Shown here piece after piece: positions 1-8,550 of a DNA stretch of 64,000 nucleotides. The stretch lies in contig JBKDZL010000028.1 of NCBI GenBank assembly GCA_047971145.1, forward strand, positions 1 through 64,000. The letters are read 5' to 3'. The notes under the pieces were generated by a model. That model saw only the letters and a list, made by a program, of their open reading frames with translations. It was not told where the DNA came from and did no database searches. Within the stretch, counting starts at the first letter, position 1. Each line of letters opens with the position of its first letter. A program made the translations under genes and the position numbers. The DNA comes from JBKDZL01 sp047971145 (GTDB lineage: Bacteria > Bacillota_I > Bacilli_A > Erysipelotrichales > Erysipelotrichaceae).

Positions 1-737
1 AATTTCTTTTCTTTAATTTCTAAAACATCTACTTTAAAAGTTACTTCTTTTCCAGCTAAATGTTCAGCTTGATAAGCTTCAGGGAAAGTTACTTTAACAT
101 CTTTTTTATCACCACTCTTCAAACCAATTAATTGTTCTTCAAAACCAGGAATGAAGCTGCCAGAGCCAATTTCTAAAGGATGATTTTCACCTTTACCACC
201 TTCAAATGCTACATCATCTAAAAAGCCTTCAAAGTTAATAACAGCAGTATCACCATTAACAACACTGCCCTCCTCTTTCAGCAGTAACTCAGCAAATTCT
301 TCACGTAATTTTTCTATTTCTTTATCAATATCAGCTTTTTTAACACTGACTTTTTCCCGTTTAATTTCTAAGCCTTTATAATCACCTAAAGTAACATCAG
401 GCTTAAGGGCAACTACAAACTTTAAATCAGCAGCTTCTTCAGAAATAGCAACAATATCTAATTCCGGACGACTAATTATTTGTAAATCATGTTCTTTTAT
501 TGCCTCAATTAATAATTCAGAAGCAACCTCTTCAACTGCTTCAGACAATAATGCTTGTTTATTAATTTGTTTTTCCACCAAATGTTTAGGGGCTTTCCCT
601 TTTCTAAAACCATCAATTTTGGTTTCACTAACAACTTTATTAAATACTTTAGTTTGAGCCTTTTTCCAAGTCTCTCCACTACTAGTAACTAAGATTTCTC
701 CAGTTGAATTTTCTAATTTTTTAAATTTTGAACTCAT
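1..737 (-). CDS. tig: Trigger factor (ribosome-associated chaperone), 3' end outside window
   Basis: The visible 245 residues begin MSSKFKKLENSTGEILVTSS and contain the ribosome-docking signature region GFRKGKAPK near residue 45. After this comes the FKBP-type PPIase domain, with NFEGFLDDVAFEGG and IPGFEEQLIGLKSGD around residues 165-210, and the start of the C-terminal chaperone domain. Trigger factor binds beside the ribosome exit tunnel and shields nascent chains. The start ATG (735-737) follows a GGAG ribosome site. A CIRCE operator and a consensus promoter lie just upstream, so heat-shock control by HrcA is likely. The gene is cut by the window edge, not broken. Confidence 0.97.
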   Translation of the reverse strand, partial: MSSKFKKLENSTGEILVTSSGETWKKAQTKVFNKVVSETKIDGFRKGKAPKHLVEKQINKQALLSEAVEEVASELLIEAIKEHDLQIISRPELDIVAISEEAADLKFVVALKPDVTLGDYKGLEIKREKVSVKKADIDKEIEKLREEFAELLLKEEGSVVNGDTAVINFEGFLDDVAFEGGKGENHPLEIGSGSFIPGFEEQLIGLKSGDKKDVKVTFPEAYQAEHLAGKEVTFKVDVLEIKEKK

Positions 738-751
738 TGTTTTCTCCTTTT

Positions 752-778
752 TTAGCACTCTAAACTTTTAAGTGCTAT
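752..778 (-). promoter_or_regulatory. CIRCE operator (HrcA site) of tig
   Basis: The sequence reads TTAGCACTC, a 9-base spacer, then AAGTGCTAT. The known CIRCE consensus is TTAGCACTC-N9-GAGTGCTAA, so the left arm is exact and the right arm differs at its two end bases. It lies between the tig promoter and the tig start, the normal place for HrcA repression. Confidence 0.88.
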
Positions 779-782
779 TTCT

Positions 783-810
783 ATTATACAGTAATCTTTT
801 ATGTTGTCAA
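783..810 (-). promoter_or_regulatory. SigA-type promoter of tig
   Basis: On the minus strand TTGACA (805-810) is followed by a 16-base spacer and TATAAT (783-788). Both hexamers match the consensus exactly. The predicted transcription start falls at the edge of the CIRCE element. Confidence 0.85.
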
Positions 811-856
811 AAAATAAACACAATTTAATACTAAATAATTATAAACTATGTGTGAG

Positions 857-1576
857 CTAAAGTATAGTTGAGTCATAATTTTTTTTGATTTTTTCTAACT
901 CTTCTCCACTAATATTAAACACATCAAAGAACTTATTTTCATTACTTAAAGCAACAAAAGCTTGATACGCTAGATAATAAGCGAAATCTTCTGCCTCTTC
1001 CTCTGCAAGCTCTAAAGGTAAAATACTATAACTATAATAAGTTAGATTGGCCAAACATATTTCAACTATATCAGGATAATCATTGCTTAAGTAATCACTA
1101 ATAACACTCATAACTTTAACAAAACCATCTGTTTCAGCAGGACTAAGTAGCTGTTTAGGGATAAAATAGTACTTCAATCCCCTATTATTATATTCAAATT
1201 CTTGATTTATGCCTTGGTTAATTAAGACATCAATCAATAAACCAGCCAGCTCAGAGCTAGGATCACTTAAAAAATAGTCTTTTATTATTTGATGATAATT
1301 TCGAGCATTGAGTTTATCTAAACTATTAATGGCAGCTAATTGTTCCTCAATAGAGCCTTTAAGTAAACTGCTCAATTCCGACTCATCACTAATAACTTTA
1401 ATTGCTTGATCTCTTTGATTCAGTAAATCATAAATTTCTTTTAGTTTACTCTCTAGCTTGTCTGGAATATAAGGCATTGCTAATTCTTCCTCAACAATTG
1501 ACTTCACTTCTTCATATTTCTGCTCACTAATTAGTTTTTCAATATTATGTATTAATTTAATATAATAATTATCCAT
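857..1576 (-). CDS. Hypothetical protein, TPR-like (resembles DUF3196)
   Basis: This 239-residue protein is mostly helical and acidic, with no signal peptide or membrane segment, so it should be cytoplasmic. Its N-terminus (LIHNIEKLISEQKYEEVKSI) has the look of a tetratricopeptide helix pair. It resembles the DUF3196 family of Mollicutes and Erysipelotrichia, whose function is unknown; that assignment is from memory of the family and is tentative. The ATG follows a GAAGGAAATGG ribosome site. It lies upstream of tig on the same strand, but tig has its own promoter. Confidence 0.6.
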   Translation of the reverse strand: MDNYYIKLIHNIEKLISEQKYEEVKSIVEEELAMPYIPDKLESKLKEIYDLLNQRDQAIKVISDESELSSLLKGSIEEQLAAINSLDKLNARNYHQIIKDYFLSDPSSELAGLLIDVLINQGINQEFEYNNRGLKYYFIPKQLLSPAETDGFVKVMSVISDYLSNDYPDIVEICLANLTYYSYSILPLELAEEEAEDFAYYLAYQAFVALSNENKFFDVFNISGEELEKIKKNYDSTIL

Positions 1577-1631
1577 TTTTCCATTTCCTTCTTGCTATTT
1601 TTTTATCTTTTTGTTAATATAATATGGCATT

Positions 1632-1708
1632 GTCCTTGTAGCTCAGTTGGATAGAGCATACGCCTTCTAAGCGTACGGTCAGGGGTTCGAATCCCTTCAA
1701 GGACGCCA
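1632..1708 (+). tRNA. tRNA-Arg (anticodon UCU)
   Basis: A 77-base cloverleaf can be drawn. The acceptor arms are GTCCTTG and CAAGGAC with discriminator G and an encoded CCA. The D arm is GCTC...GAGC. The anticodon stem TACGC/GCGTA encloses the loop CTTCTAA, giving anticodon TCT. The T arm is AGGGG-TTCGAAT-CCCT. It reads AGA and AGG codons, the main arginine codons of AT-rich genomes. A TATAAT at 1618-1623 is a likely -10 box. Confidence 0.97.
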
Positions 1709-1718
1709 TTTGTTAACT

Positions 1719-1741
1719 TAAACCCTTAAGGGTTTTTTTAT
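1719..1741 (+). terminator. Rho-independent terminator after tRNA-Arg
   Basis: AAACCC-TTAA-GGGTTT is followed by a T-run (1733-1739). It directly follows the tRNA and overlaps the stop codon of the convergent phosphodiesterase gene. Confidence 0.8.
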
Positions 1742-2205
1742 TTATACGGAATAATTTCCACATCAATATCGACTTCACTAAGGTGAATCAACATATAACT
1801 TAGAGGATTCCCATCTCTATTATAGTTTAATGAGCCAGGATTTAACAATCTAACCCCATCAATTGTTACATTAACTATTTTATGAGTGTGTCCAAAACAA
1901 ACAATATCACAGCCTAAAGTTTTAGCTTTAGTTACTAATTGTTTCTCAATACTATGATAAAAATATCTATGACCATGAGTTAGTAAAATTTTAAAATTAC
2001 CAATTGTAAAAACTCTTTCCTCAGGATAGTTCGAATAATAATCATTATTACCCGAAACACTAATAAAATTATATAAATGCTCTTCAGAAGTTTCACTATC
2101 ACCAGCATGTAATAATAAATCTACTTGATTTCGATACTTATTACTTAATTTTTCTAAACGTGAAAATCGACCATGGCTATCACTTACCAATAACACTTTT
2201 TTCAT
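1738..2205 (-). CDS. YfcE/MJ0936-type metallophosphodiesterase
   Basis: This 155-residue calcineurin-like phosphoesterase has all five metal-binding blocks in order: SDSHGR (8-13), HAGDSE (34-39), SGNNDY (51-56), LTHGH (75-79) and FGHTH (104-108), then NPGS. Family members are Mn-dependent phosphodiesterases acting on small phosphodiesters in the cytoplasm; the natural substrate is unknown. Its ATG overlaps the murI stop by one base (TAATG), so it is translationally coupled to murI. Confidence 0.88.
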   Translation of the reverse strand: MKKVLLVSDSHGRFSRLEKLSNKYRNQVDLLLHAGDSETSEEHLYNFISVSGNNDYYSNYPEERVFTIGNFKILLTHGHRYFYHSIEKQLVTKAKTLGCDIVCFGHTHKIVNVTIDGVRLLNPGSLNYNRDGNPLSYMLIHLSEVDIDVEIIPYK

Positions 2206-2933
2206 TATTGAACCTTAACGCTCATATGAAAGAAATCTTCTAATTTATGTTCAAACAAATTCTTATCACCACTACTATAAATTACTAAAGTACCATTACC
2301 AGTACCCTGAAGTAACTCACTGTCCTCAAGCGCCATTATTGAATCAAAAATATCAGCTTCTATTATTTCTGATATCAAATCAGCGACCAAAGGATAATGT
2401 GTGCAACCTAAAACAATCGCATCGACATTAGTGAAATCTGACAAAAAATCATTTAAATAGTTTGCGATAACATGCCTATCAGCTTTATCCTCAATTAGCT
2501 TACATAAACCAGGTAGCGCTAGTGGAATTAGCTCAGCTTGAGAAACCTTATTTAGCTCTCTAAGATAAGCTCCATTATTAATGGTAGCCTCAGTTGCTAA
2601 TATTAATATACGCTGATAAGAACTATGAGTTAATAATTCGCAAGTAATATCAATGATTCCAGAAATTATTACTTCAGGATACAGCTCTTTGATTTCTTCA
2701 AGACAATTAGCTGAAATAGTATTACAGGCAAAGAATATTCGATCCGCTCCTTTAGCTAATAAAAAATTGATATTATTCTTAGTTATCCTCATTAATTCTT
2801 CTTTTGTTTTATTACCATAAGGAAGATTTTTTTGATCAGCAAAAAATAGATAATCATTTTTTGGATTAAGCTCTCTTAATTTATTTAAAATGGTAATTCC
2901 ACCTAAGCCAGAATCAATTAAACCTATTTTCAT
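2205..2933 (-). CDS. murI: Glutamate racemase
   Basis: MurI converts L-glutamate to D-glutamate for peptidoglycan. The 242-residue protein has the N-terminal DSGLGG motif with Asp7, the NLPYGNKT segment, the first catalytic cysteine in FACNT (Cys70) and the second in LGCTHYPL (Cys177). Length is slightly below the usual 260-270. Its presence, with mltG, argues that the organism is walled. An extended -10 promoter lies only 6 bases from the ATG (see regulatory entry). Confidence 0.95.
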   Translation of the reverse strand: MKIGLIDSGLGGITILNKLRELNPKNDYLFFADQKNLPYGNKTKEELMRITKNNINFLLAKGADRIFFACNTISANCLEEIKELYPEVIISGIIDITCELLTHSSYQRILILATEATINNGAYLRELNKVSQAELIPLALPGLCKLIEDKADRHVIANYLNDFLSDFTNVDAIVLGCTHYPLVADLISEIIEADIFDSIMALEDSELLQGTGNGTLVIYSSGDKNLFEHKLEDFFHMSVKVQ

Positions 2934-2939
2934 AATATT

Positions 2940-2948
2940 ATTATATCA
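2940..2948 (-). promoter_or_regulatory. Extended -10 promoter at murI, possibly leaderless
   Basis: The minus strand reads TGA-TATAAT, six bases, then the murI ATG. The TGA is the uvrC stop codon (2946-2948) and would double as the TGn of an extended -10. No -35 box or ribosome site is visible, so transcription would start at or next to the ATG. Confidence 0.5.
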
Positions 2949-4676
2949 AATATCATTTAAATATTGATAAACATTTAATCCTATCTTATATCCAATGACA
3001 GCCTGAATATCTTTTAAATCAGCGTTTCTTAAATTATCTACATTTTTAAAATGCTCTAGTAATTTCTTTTTTCTATTACCACCAATATTAGGACAATTAT
3101 CTAAAATAGAAAAACTCATTTGTTTTTTTCTTAAAAGACGATGATATTTTATGGCGAAACGATGTACTTCATCTTGTAATAAAGTGAGAAAATGAAACAC
3201 ATCTTTTTGTTGATTTAAAGATAAAATACTACCGTCTTCTAAGATAACTCTATCGGTTTTATGATGCTTATTTTTAGCTAATGCGATAATTTTGAAATCA
3301 AGATTTAAACTATCTCTTATATCAATTGCGACATTTAATTGTTGCAGGCCACCATCGACAATTAATAAATCACAAGGATTAAAATCACTGTTCATGAGTG
3401 CCTTATGATAGCGACGATATAAAACTTCTTTAAAAGAATCAACATCACTTAAATTTTCTTGGAGTTTGTAAGTACGATAATCCTTCTTACTCAATTTGCC
3501 ATAATTAGCCACTATCATCGCTGAAACATTTAAACTACCGCTAATATGAGAATTATCAAATACTTCAATTCTATCAGTACTATGATTAATTAATTCACTT
3601 AAAGTTAAATATGCATTTGTATTATCTTTAAAAGAATCAAGCTTTTGTACCATTGCAGCCTGAGCATTATTGGCAGCCATTAATAATAAGTTGTCATACT
3701 TACTTTTTTTATAACTTACTACTTGTGGGTGCTCAAATATTTCTATATTATTGGGGATAACTATCAAAGTATCGTCATCTCTTTTTTGTAAATATTGATT
3801 TAAATATGAATTAAAATCTTCATCGACACTATTGTAATGCTCAAAGACTTTTACATAACTTTCAAATAATTGTTGATTCCTGATCAGTAAAGTTTCAATG
3901 GCAATAAAACCCTTATCAGCAAAGTAATTAATAATATCAACATTGGCTAATTTTGCACCAACTACAGATTGTTTTTCTAATACATGCTTAAGTGAATTAA
4001 TGTCATCACGATATTTACTAGCACTCTCATAATCAGCATTAGAGGAAGCTTTAATCATCTTTTCTTCTAATAAGGATAAGAACTCTTTACTTCCATTAGC
4101 TAGTAAGTTTTTTACTTCTGCAACTAATTTTTGATACTCATCATTAGATACTGGAAACTCACACATCCCAAGGCATTGATTTAAATGATAATATAAACAA
4201 ACTTTCTTGGGCAAAGTGCGACATTTTTTAAGTGGAAATATTTCATTAATGCGCTTAACAATAGTTCTTGCACTAGAGCTCTCTGGGTATGGTCCAAAGT
4301 AAATAGCCTTTTTATCTTTATTTTTTTTCTCTCTAACTACACTTACAGTAGGAAATTTTTCATTACTAATTTTAATATAGGGGTAAGTTTTATCATCCTT
4401 AAAAATAATATTAAATTGAGGATTATACTTTTTAATTAAATTAAATTCTAATAAAAGTGATTCTTTTTCATTTAATGTTATAAAATAATCAAAATCAACA
4501 ATATTTTGCACTAATCTAGTAGTTTTAAAATCATGAGCACCAATAAAATAGCTATTAACTCTATTAAATAGATTTTTAGCTTTACCAACATAAATAACTT
4601 CATTTCTACTATTCTTCATTAAATAACAACCTGGTTGTTTAGGTAGTAATTTTAATTTGTTTTTTAATTTATCCAT
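2946..4676 (-). CDS. uvrC: Excinuclease ABC subunit C
   Basis: UvrC makes both incisions in nucleotide excision repair together with UvrB. The 576-residue protein starts MDKLKNKL. It has the GIY-YIG nuclease (PGCYLMKN...VIYVGKAKNL, about residues 16-40), a CX-type cysteine cluster near 155-170 (CRTLPKKVCLYYHLNQCLGM), a UVR motif near 210, the RNase H-like C-terminal nuclease (FDNSHISG, LLIVDGG) and a final helix-hairpin-helix (CPNIGGNRKKKLL). I chose the ATG at 4674-4676, one base after the mutS2 stop, over an upstream in-frame ATG at 4701-4703 that lies inside mutS2. The gene ends with TGA. Confidence 0.96.
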   Translation of the reverse strand: MDKLKNKLKLLPKQPGCYLMKNSRNEVIYVGKAKNLFNRVNSYFIGAHDFKTTRLVQNIVDFDYFITLNEKESLLLEFNLIKKYNPQFNIIFKDDKTYPYIKISNEKFPTVSVVREKKNKDKKAIYFGPYPESSSARTIVKRINEIFPLKKCRTLPKKVCLYYHLNQCLGMCEFPVSNDEYQKLVAEVKNLLANGSKEFLSLLEEKMIKASSNADYESASKYRDDINSLKHVLEKQSVVGAKLANVDIINYFADKGFIAIETLLIRNQQLFESYVKVFEHYNSVDEDFNSYLNQYLQKRDDDTLIVIPNNIEIFEHPQVVSYKKSKYDNLLLMAANNAQAAMVQKLDSFKDNTNAYLTLSELINHSTDRIEVFDNSHISGSLNVSAMIVANYGKLSKKDYRTYKLQENLSDVDSFKEVLYRRYHKALMNSDFNPCDLLIVDGGLQQLNVAIDIRDSLNLDFKIIALAKNKHHKTDRVILEDGSILSLNQQKDVFHFLTLLQDEVHRFAIKYHRLLRKKQMSFSILDNCPNIGGNRKKKLLEHFKNVDNLRNADLKDIQAVIGYKIGLNVYQYLNDI

Positions 4677-4677
4677 T

Positions 4678-6963
4678 CTATTTAAAGTATACAACAGTAG
4701 CACCTGATGAGCCTTCTGCTTGCTCTCCTAAGCGATAAGAATCGATAAAACTCATTTTGGATAAATACTGCCAAACCATCTTTCTTAAAGCGCCAGTGCC
4801 ATAACCATGAATTATAGTACAAGTTTTAATATTAGTTAAAAGACAGCTATCTAAATAATTAGCCAACTCACTTTGAGCTTCTTCTACTCTTTTACCAATT
4901 AAATTACAAGACATCGAAATATTTTTTGAAACGCTATGATTAGAAGATTTAACTTTAGCCGTAGGTTTTATATAATTAGCAACCTTAGTTACTTTATTTT
5001 TGGTTGTAACAATACTTAAGCCACCTACTTTTAAAATAACATTATTCTTTTTAATTTCACTTACTTGAGCAATTTTTGAGCTAGATAAGATTTTAACATA
5101 ATCGCCTACCACAATAGTATCATCAACAATAATTGGTTTTTCTTGTTCTGTTTCATTTAATTCTTCTAATTTCTTAGTTAATTCTATTGCATGATGATCC
5201 ACATTACTTTTTTTATACTCAGCAATATAGCTTTGAGCTTGATTTGTGATATCTTTTAATTTATTATCAAGCTCATTTTGAAAATTATTTAAAATTTTCT
5301 CTTTATCATGCTCTAAATTATTAATCTTAAGTTTAAGTTGTTTTTCTAAAGTCTGATAATTGTTAATTTGATCTTGTAGTTGGTTTTTTTGTTTTTGCAC
5401 TGACAATAATTGCTGATTTAGTTGATCAATAAGCTTATCAGACTGTTGTGTTTGCTGATTTAAAAAAAATTGAGCTCTTTTAATTATATCAGTGGGGATA
5501 TCATATTTCTTCGCAATCTCTAGGGCATATGAGCTACCAGAGTAGTCATTAAGAATATGGTAAGTTGGCTGATTATTATCCAAATCAAATTCCATTGAAG
5601 CCAGTTGAATACTCTTCTGTTGATAAGCATAATTTTTTAGTTGATTATAGTGGGTAGATATGATGGCAAAACTACCAATTTTTAATAGTTTTTCTAAAAT
5701 AGCTTGGGCAAATGCTGCACCTTCATTAGGATCAGTTCCACTACCTAACTCATCTAAAATAACTAAACTATTTTCATTAACATTTAAGAGAATTTGCTTC
5801 AGTGTGGATAAGTGTGCCGAAAAAGAAGATAATGATTCACTTATTGATTGATGATCACCAATATCAATAAAAACATTATCAAAGAAACCTATTTCAGCCT
5901 CACTTGCTAAAATTGGCAAACCAAGATAAGTAGCCAAAACAAATAAACTAACTACTTTTAAACTTACAGATTTACCACCAGTATTAGGCCCACTTATTAA
6001 TAAAATATTTTTTTGAGAGTTTAAAAAATAATCATTTGCCACAACTTTATCACGATCAATTTCAGGATGTTTAGCTTGGATTAAATTAATTATTCTATTA
6101 TCGCTTAATTGCGCATTAATGGCGCTAAATTCCGCCATAAAACGAGCTTTGGCAAAGTAAGAATCGATAATAATTAAAGTTTGATAATTCTGATTTAAAC
6201 TATCAGCTAAACTTTTAATACTAAGAGTTAAGTCCTTATAAATAGTAAAAACTAAATCAGCCCATTTCTCTTGTAATCTTATTAATTCATTATTTAAATT
6301 AATTAAAATCGGTGGTTCATAATATAGCGCTAAACCACTACTACTCTCACCATGAATGAAACCACTATTAGTATTACTACCAGCCTTTACTAAAACACAA
6401 ATTCTATTATTGCGATTACTAATAATATCATCCATCATAATACTATTATTACTATTAATGAAATTACGTGCAGCTTTATTTAAATCTAATTTTCCATTAA
6501 TAATTTTTTTGTTTAACTTGCGCAGTTCACTAGTAGCTTCAGCATTAATAGAACCATCAGGCAAAATATACTTATTTAAATCATTATATAGCTCTGAGTG
6601 AAATACTAAAGTTGTAAAAATATCTTTAAATTCATTTTCACTTAAGGCTTTAGCATAATTAGTACTTTCTTTGATTAAAGTTAGTAATGATTTAATTTCA
6701 TTTAATTCACTACCATCTAAAATTATTTCTTTAGTAGACTTAGTAAGAATATCAGTTAAATCACTTAAACCACTATAACTAACAAAACCAAATTCATTAA
6801 GGGCTTGATAACTCAATTGATTAATATTTAAGACCTTTTTAACTTCGATTTTATTTAAATAAATATCCGTGCAAATTTTATCTCTAACTAACGAAAAAGT
6901 TGCGAAACCACCAATCAAATTTTGATAATTAGCAATTTGCACTAAATTATCATTTAGAATCAC
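4678..6963 (-). CDS. mutS2: MutS2, ribosome-rescue/anti-recombination ATPase
   Basis: The 761-residue protein lacks the MutS mismatch-recognition domain. It has the MutS-type ATPase with Walker A GPNTGGKS (about 325-332), Walker B VILDELGSGTDPNEGA, and a following STHYNQLK. A long coiled coil rich in Q and K follows (about 500-610), then a C-terminal Smr domain with IHGYGTGALRKMV. Family members suppress homeologous recombination, and in Bacillus MutS2/RqcU splits collided ribosomes. It sits between cvpA and uvrC; the mutS2-cvpA link is conserved in Bacillota. Confidence 0.95.
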   Translation of the reverse strand: MILNDNLVQIANYQNLIGGFATFSLVRDKICTDIYLNKIEVKKVLNINQLSYQALNEFGFVSYSGLSDLTDILTKSTKEIILDGSELNEIKSLLTLIKESTNYAKALSENEFKDIFTTLVFHSELYNDLNKYILPDGSINAEATSELRKLNKKIINGKLDLNKAARNFINSNNSIMMDDIISNRNNRICVLVKAGSNTNSGFIHGESSSGLALYYEPPILINLNNELIRLQEKWADLVFTIYKDLTLSIKSLADSLNQNYQTLIIIDSYFAKARFMAEFSAINAQLSDNRIINLIQAKHPEIDRDKVVANDYFLNSQKNILLISGPNTGGKSVSLKVVSLFVLATYLGLPILASEAEIGFFDNVFIDIGDHQSISESLSSFSAHLSTLKQILLNVNENSLVILDELGSGTDPNEGAAFAQAILEKLLKIGSFAIISTHYNQLKNYAYQQKSIQLASMEFDLDNNQPTYHILNDYSGSSYALEIAKKYDIPTDIIKRAQFFLNQQTQQSDKLIDQLNQQLLSVQKQKNQLQDQINNYQTLEKQLKLKINNLEHDKEKILNNFQNELDNKLKDITNQAQSYIAEYKKSNVDHHAIELTKKLEELNETEQEKPIIVDDTIVVGDYVKILSSSKIAQVSEIKKNNVILKVGGLSIVTTKNKVTKVANYIKPTAKVKSSNHSVSKNISMSCNLIGKRVEEAQSELANYLDSCLLTNIKTCTIIHGYGTGALRKMVWQYLSKMSFIDSYRLGEQAEGSSGATVVYFK

Positions 6964-6965
6964 AA

Positions 6966-7637
6966 TTAATTACCCTGCATTTCATCAATGATTTCCTGAA
7001 TTTCACCAAAGCTATATCCAGCATCACTTAACCATTGTTCTAACCAAAGCATTTGATCTTCAGTAATTTCTTCAGGATTATTTAAAAAACTTTGAATTGC
7101 CAAACCTTCAGTAAAAAGATCACTGACCAAAGCACTATTAACTGCACTATCCAAATAAGTAAAAAAAGTTTTGCTTTTAAATTCCATACCATTCATAAAA
7201 AATGGCATTGTTAAAATAATTGATACTAAGAATAAAACTACCAAGGCTTTCGCAAAGCCAAAAAACGCTCCTAAAAATTTATTCAGTAACTTGATTATTG
7301 GCAGCGATACTACCACATGAAAAACTCTTCTAGTAAAAGAAAGTAAAATCAATACTAACACAAAAATTAAAATAAACCAGACTACTCCATTAAGCTTATT
7401 AAGTAAAATTTCATTTAAGGCTTCACTGGGAATATTATTCATAGGGATATTCACAAGTCTTAATAACTTAGAAAATGGTCCGCAAAACAAAAAAGCCACA
7501 ATCGCTGCGACCAATACAGAAAATAAACTAAAAAACTGATTAACTAAACCACTGAAAAAACCAGAAATAGTAAACCCTACTAATATTAATATTATGATCC
7601 CATTAACATAAGGGATTAGTGCTTCATTTAAAATCAT
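6966..7637 (-). CDS. CvpA family membrane protein
   Basis: The 223-residue protein has four to five hydrophobic segments in its first 150 residues, including a GLV-rich GFFSGLVNQFF segment typical of CvpA, and an acidic cytoplasmic tail. CvpA proteins are needed for colicin V export or envelope integrity in some bacteria; the molecular role is unclear. It is the first gene of the cvpA-mutS2-uvrC-murI run, next to divergent rnhC, matching the Bacillus yshB neighbourhood. A clear AGAGGT ribosome site lies 6 bases before the ATG. Confidence 0.85.
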   Translation of the reverse strand: MILNEALIPYVNGIIILILVGFTISGFFSGLVNQFFSLFSVLVAAIVAFLFCGPFSKLLRLVNIPMNNIPSEALNEILLNKLNGVVWFILIFVLVLILLSFTRRVFHVVVSLPIIKLLNKFLGAFFGFAKALVVLFLVSIILTMPFFMNGMEFKSKTFFTYLDSAVNSALVSDLFTEGLAIQSFLNNPEEITEDQMLWLEQWLSDAGYSFGEIQEIIDEMQGN

Positions 7638-7654
7638 CTTCTTACCTCTTTAAT

Positions 7655-7683
7655 ATTTTAACCGTAATTAATAAAAAGTGCAA
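7655..7683 (-). promoter_or_regulatory. Promoter of the cvpA-mutS2-uvrC operon
   Basis: TTGCAC (7678-7683), a 17-base spacer and TAAAAT (7655-7660) read toward cvpA. The distance to the AGAGGT site is normal. Confidence 0.7.
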
Positions 7684-7691
7684 TGGAAATA

Positions 7692-7700
7692 TGTTATAAT
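7692..7700 (+). promoter_or_regulatory. Extended -10 promoter at rnhC, possibly leaderless
   Basis: TGT-TATAAT ends 7 bases before the rnhC ATG at 7708, and no ribosome site lies between. The mRNA would begin at or very near the start codon. No good -35 is visible. Confidence 0.55.
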
Positions 7701-7707
7701 ATCTTAG

Positions 7708-8550
7708 ATGAGAAGTATTAAAATAGATAAGAGCTATATTGCGGATTTGAAAAAAGATTATCAAGCATATATTGTTCATAGTAATGAAAAACATACTGCT
7801 TTTATGGCCAAAATTCAAGGTACAATTATAGTAGCATATCATACTGGAACAGTAGTCTTTCAAGGTAAAGACTATGAATTCTTCTATGATATTATTTCTA
7901 AAAAATACTTAAATGATATGGCTTATACTTGTGGAAGTGATGAGGTTGGTACTGGTGATGTTTTTGGACCAATTGTTGTCTGTGCTTGTGCTATTAGAGA
8001 TAAGGATATCTATTTATTGAAAAAATATAATATTCAAGATTCTAAAAAAATCACTGACAAAGAAATCAGAGAAATAGGACCTATTTTATATCGAAAGTTA
8101 TCAAATAGTCTTTTAATTCTAAAAAATAGTAAATATAATGACGTTATTAAAAATAACAATCTTAATAAAATAAAAGCTAAATTACATAACCATGCATACC
8201 TAAACTTATCAAAAAAAATCAATCTTGATGACTATAAATGTTATATAGATCAGTTTACACCTGCAAAAAATTATTTTGATTATCTTAGTGATACCAAAAA
8301 TATTTATTCTAATTTAATTTTTGCCACTAAGGCTGAATCAAAGTATCCTGCAGTCGCTTGTGCTTCAATAATTGCACGTTATTGTTTTCTAGTAGAATGG
8401 GATAAAATGTGCTTAAAATATGACTTTATGTTTCCCAAAGGAGCTGGTAGTAAGGTAGATATAGCACTCCAAGATTTTCATGATAACAACAAACATAGCT
8501 TAGCAGAAGTAGCCAAACTAAATTTTAAAAATCTAAAGAAAATCAATTAA
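7708..8550 (+). CDS. rnhC: Ribonuclease HIII
   Basis: RNase HIII removes RNA from RNA-DNA hybrids and R-loops. The 280-residue protein has the N-terminal TBP-like substrate-binding domain (DUF3378, about 1-75) and the catalytic core starting GSDEVGTGDVFGP (about 76-88), which holds the Asp-Glu pair of the D-E-D-E active site. ACASIIAR near 215-222 is the conserved type 2 helix. Its 3' end overlaps the convergent hemW gene by 18 bases. The start context is unusual (see promoter). Confidence 0.95.
   Translation: MRSIKIDKSYIADLKKDYQAYIVHSNEKHTAFMAKIQGTIIVAYHTGTVVFQGKDYEFFYDIISKKYLNDMAYTCGSDEVGTGDVFGPIVVCACAIRDKDIYLLKKYNIQDSKKITDKEIREIGPILYRKLSNSLLILKNSKYNDVIKNNNLNKIKAKLHNHAYLNLSKKINLDDYKCYIDQFTPAKNYFDYLSDTKNIYSNLIFATKAESKYPAVACASIIARYCFLVEWDKMCLKYDFMFPKGAGSKVDIALQDFHDNNKHSLAEVAKLNFKNLKKIN

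Noticed and set aside
7638..7863. Minus-strand frame over the rnhC start
   Set aside because: It overlaps the divergent promoters and rnhC and has no family match.
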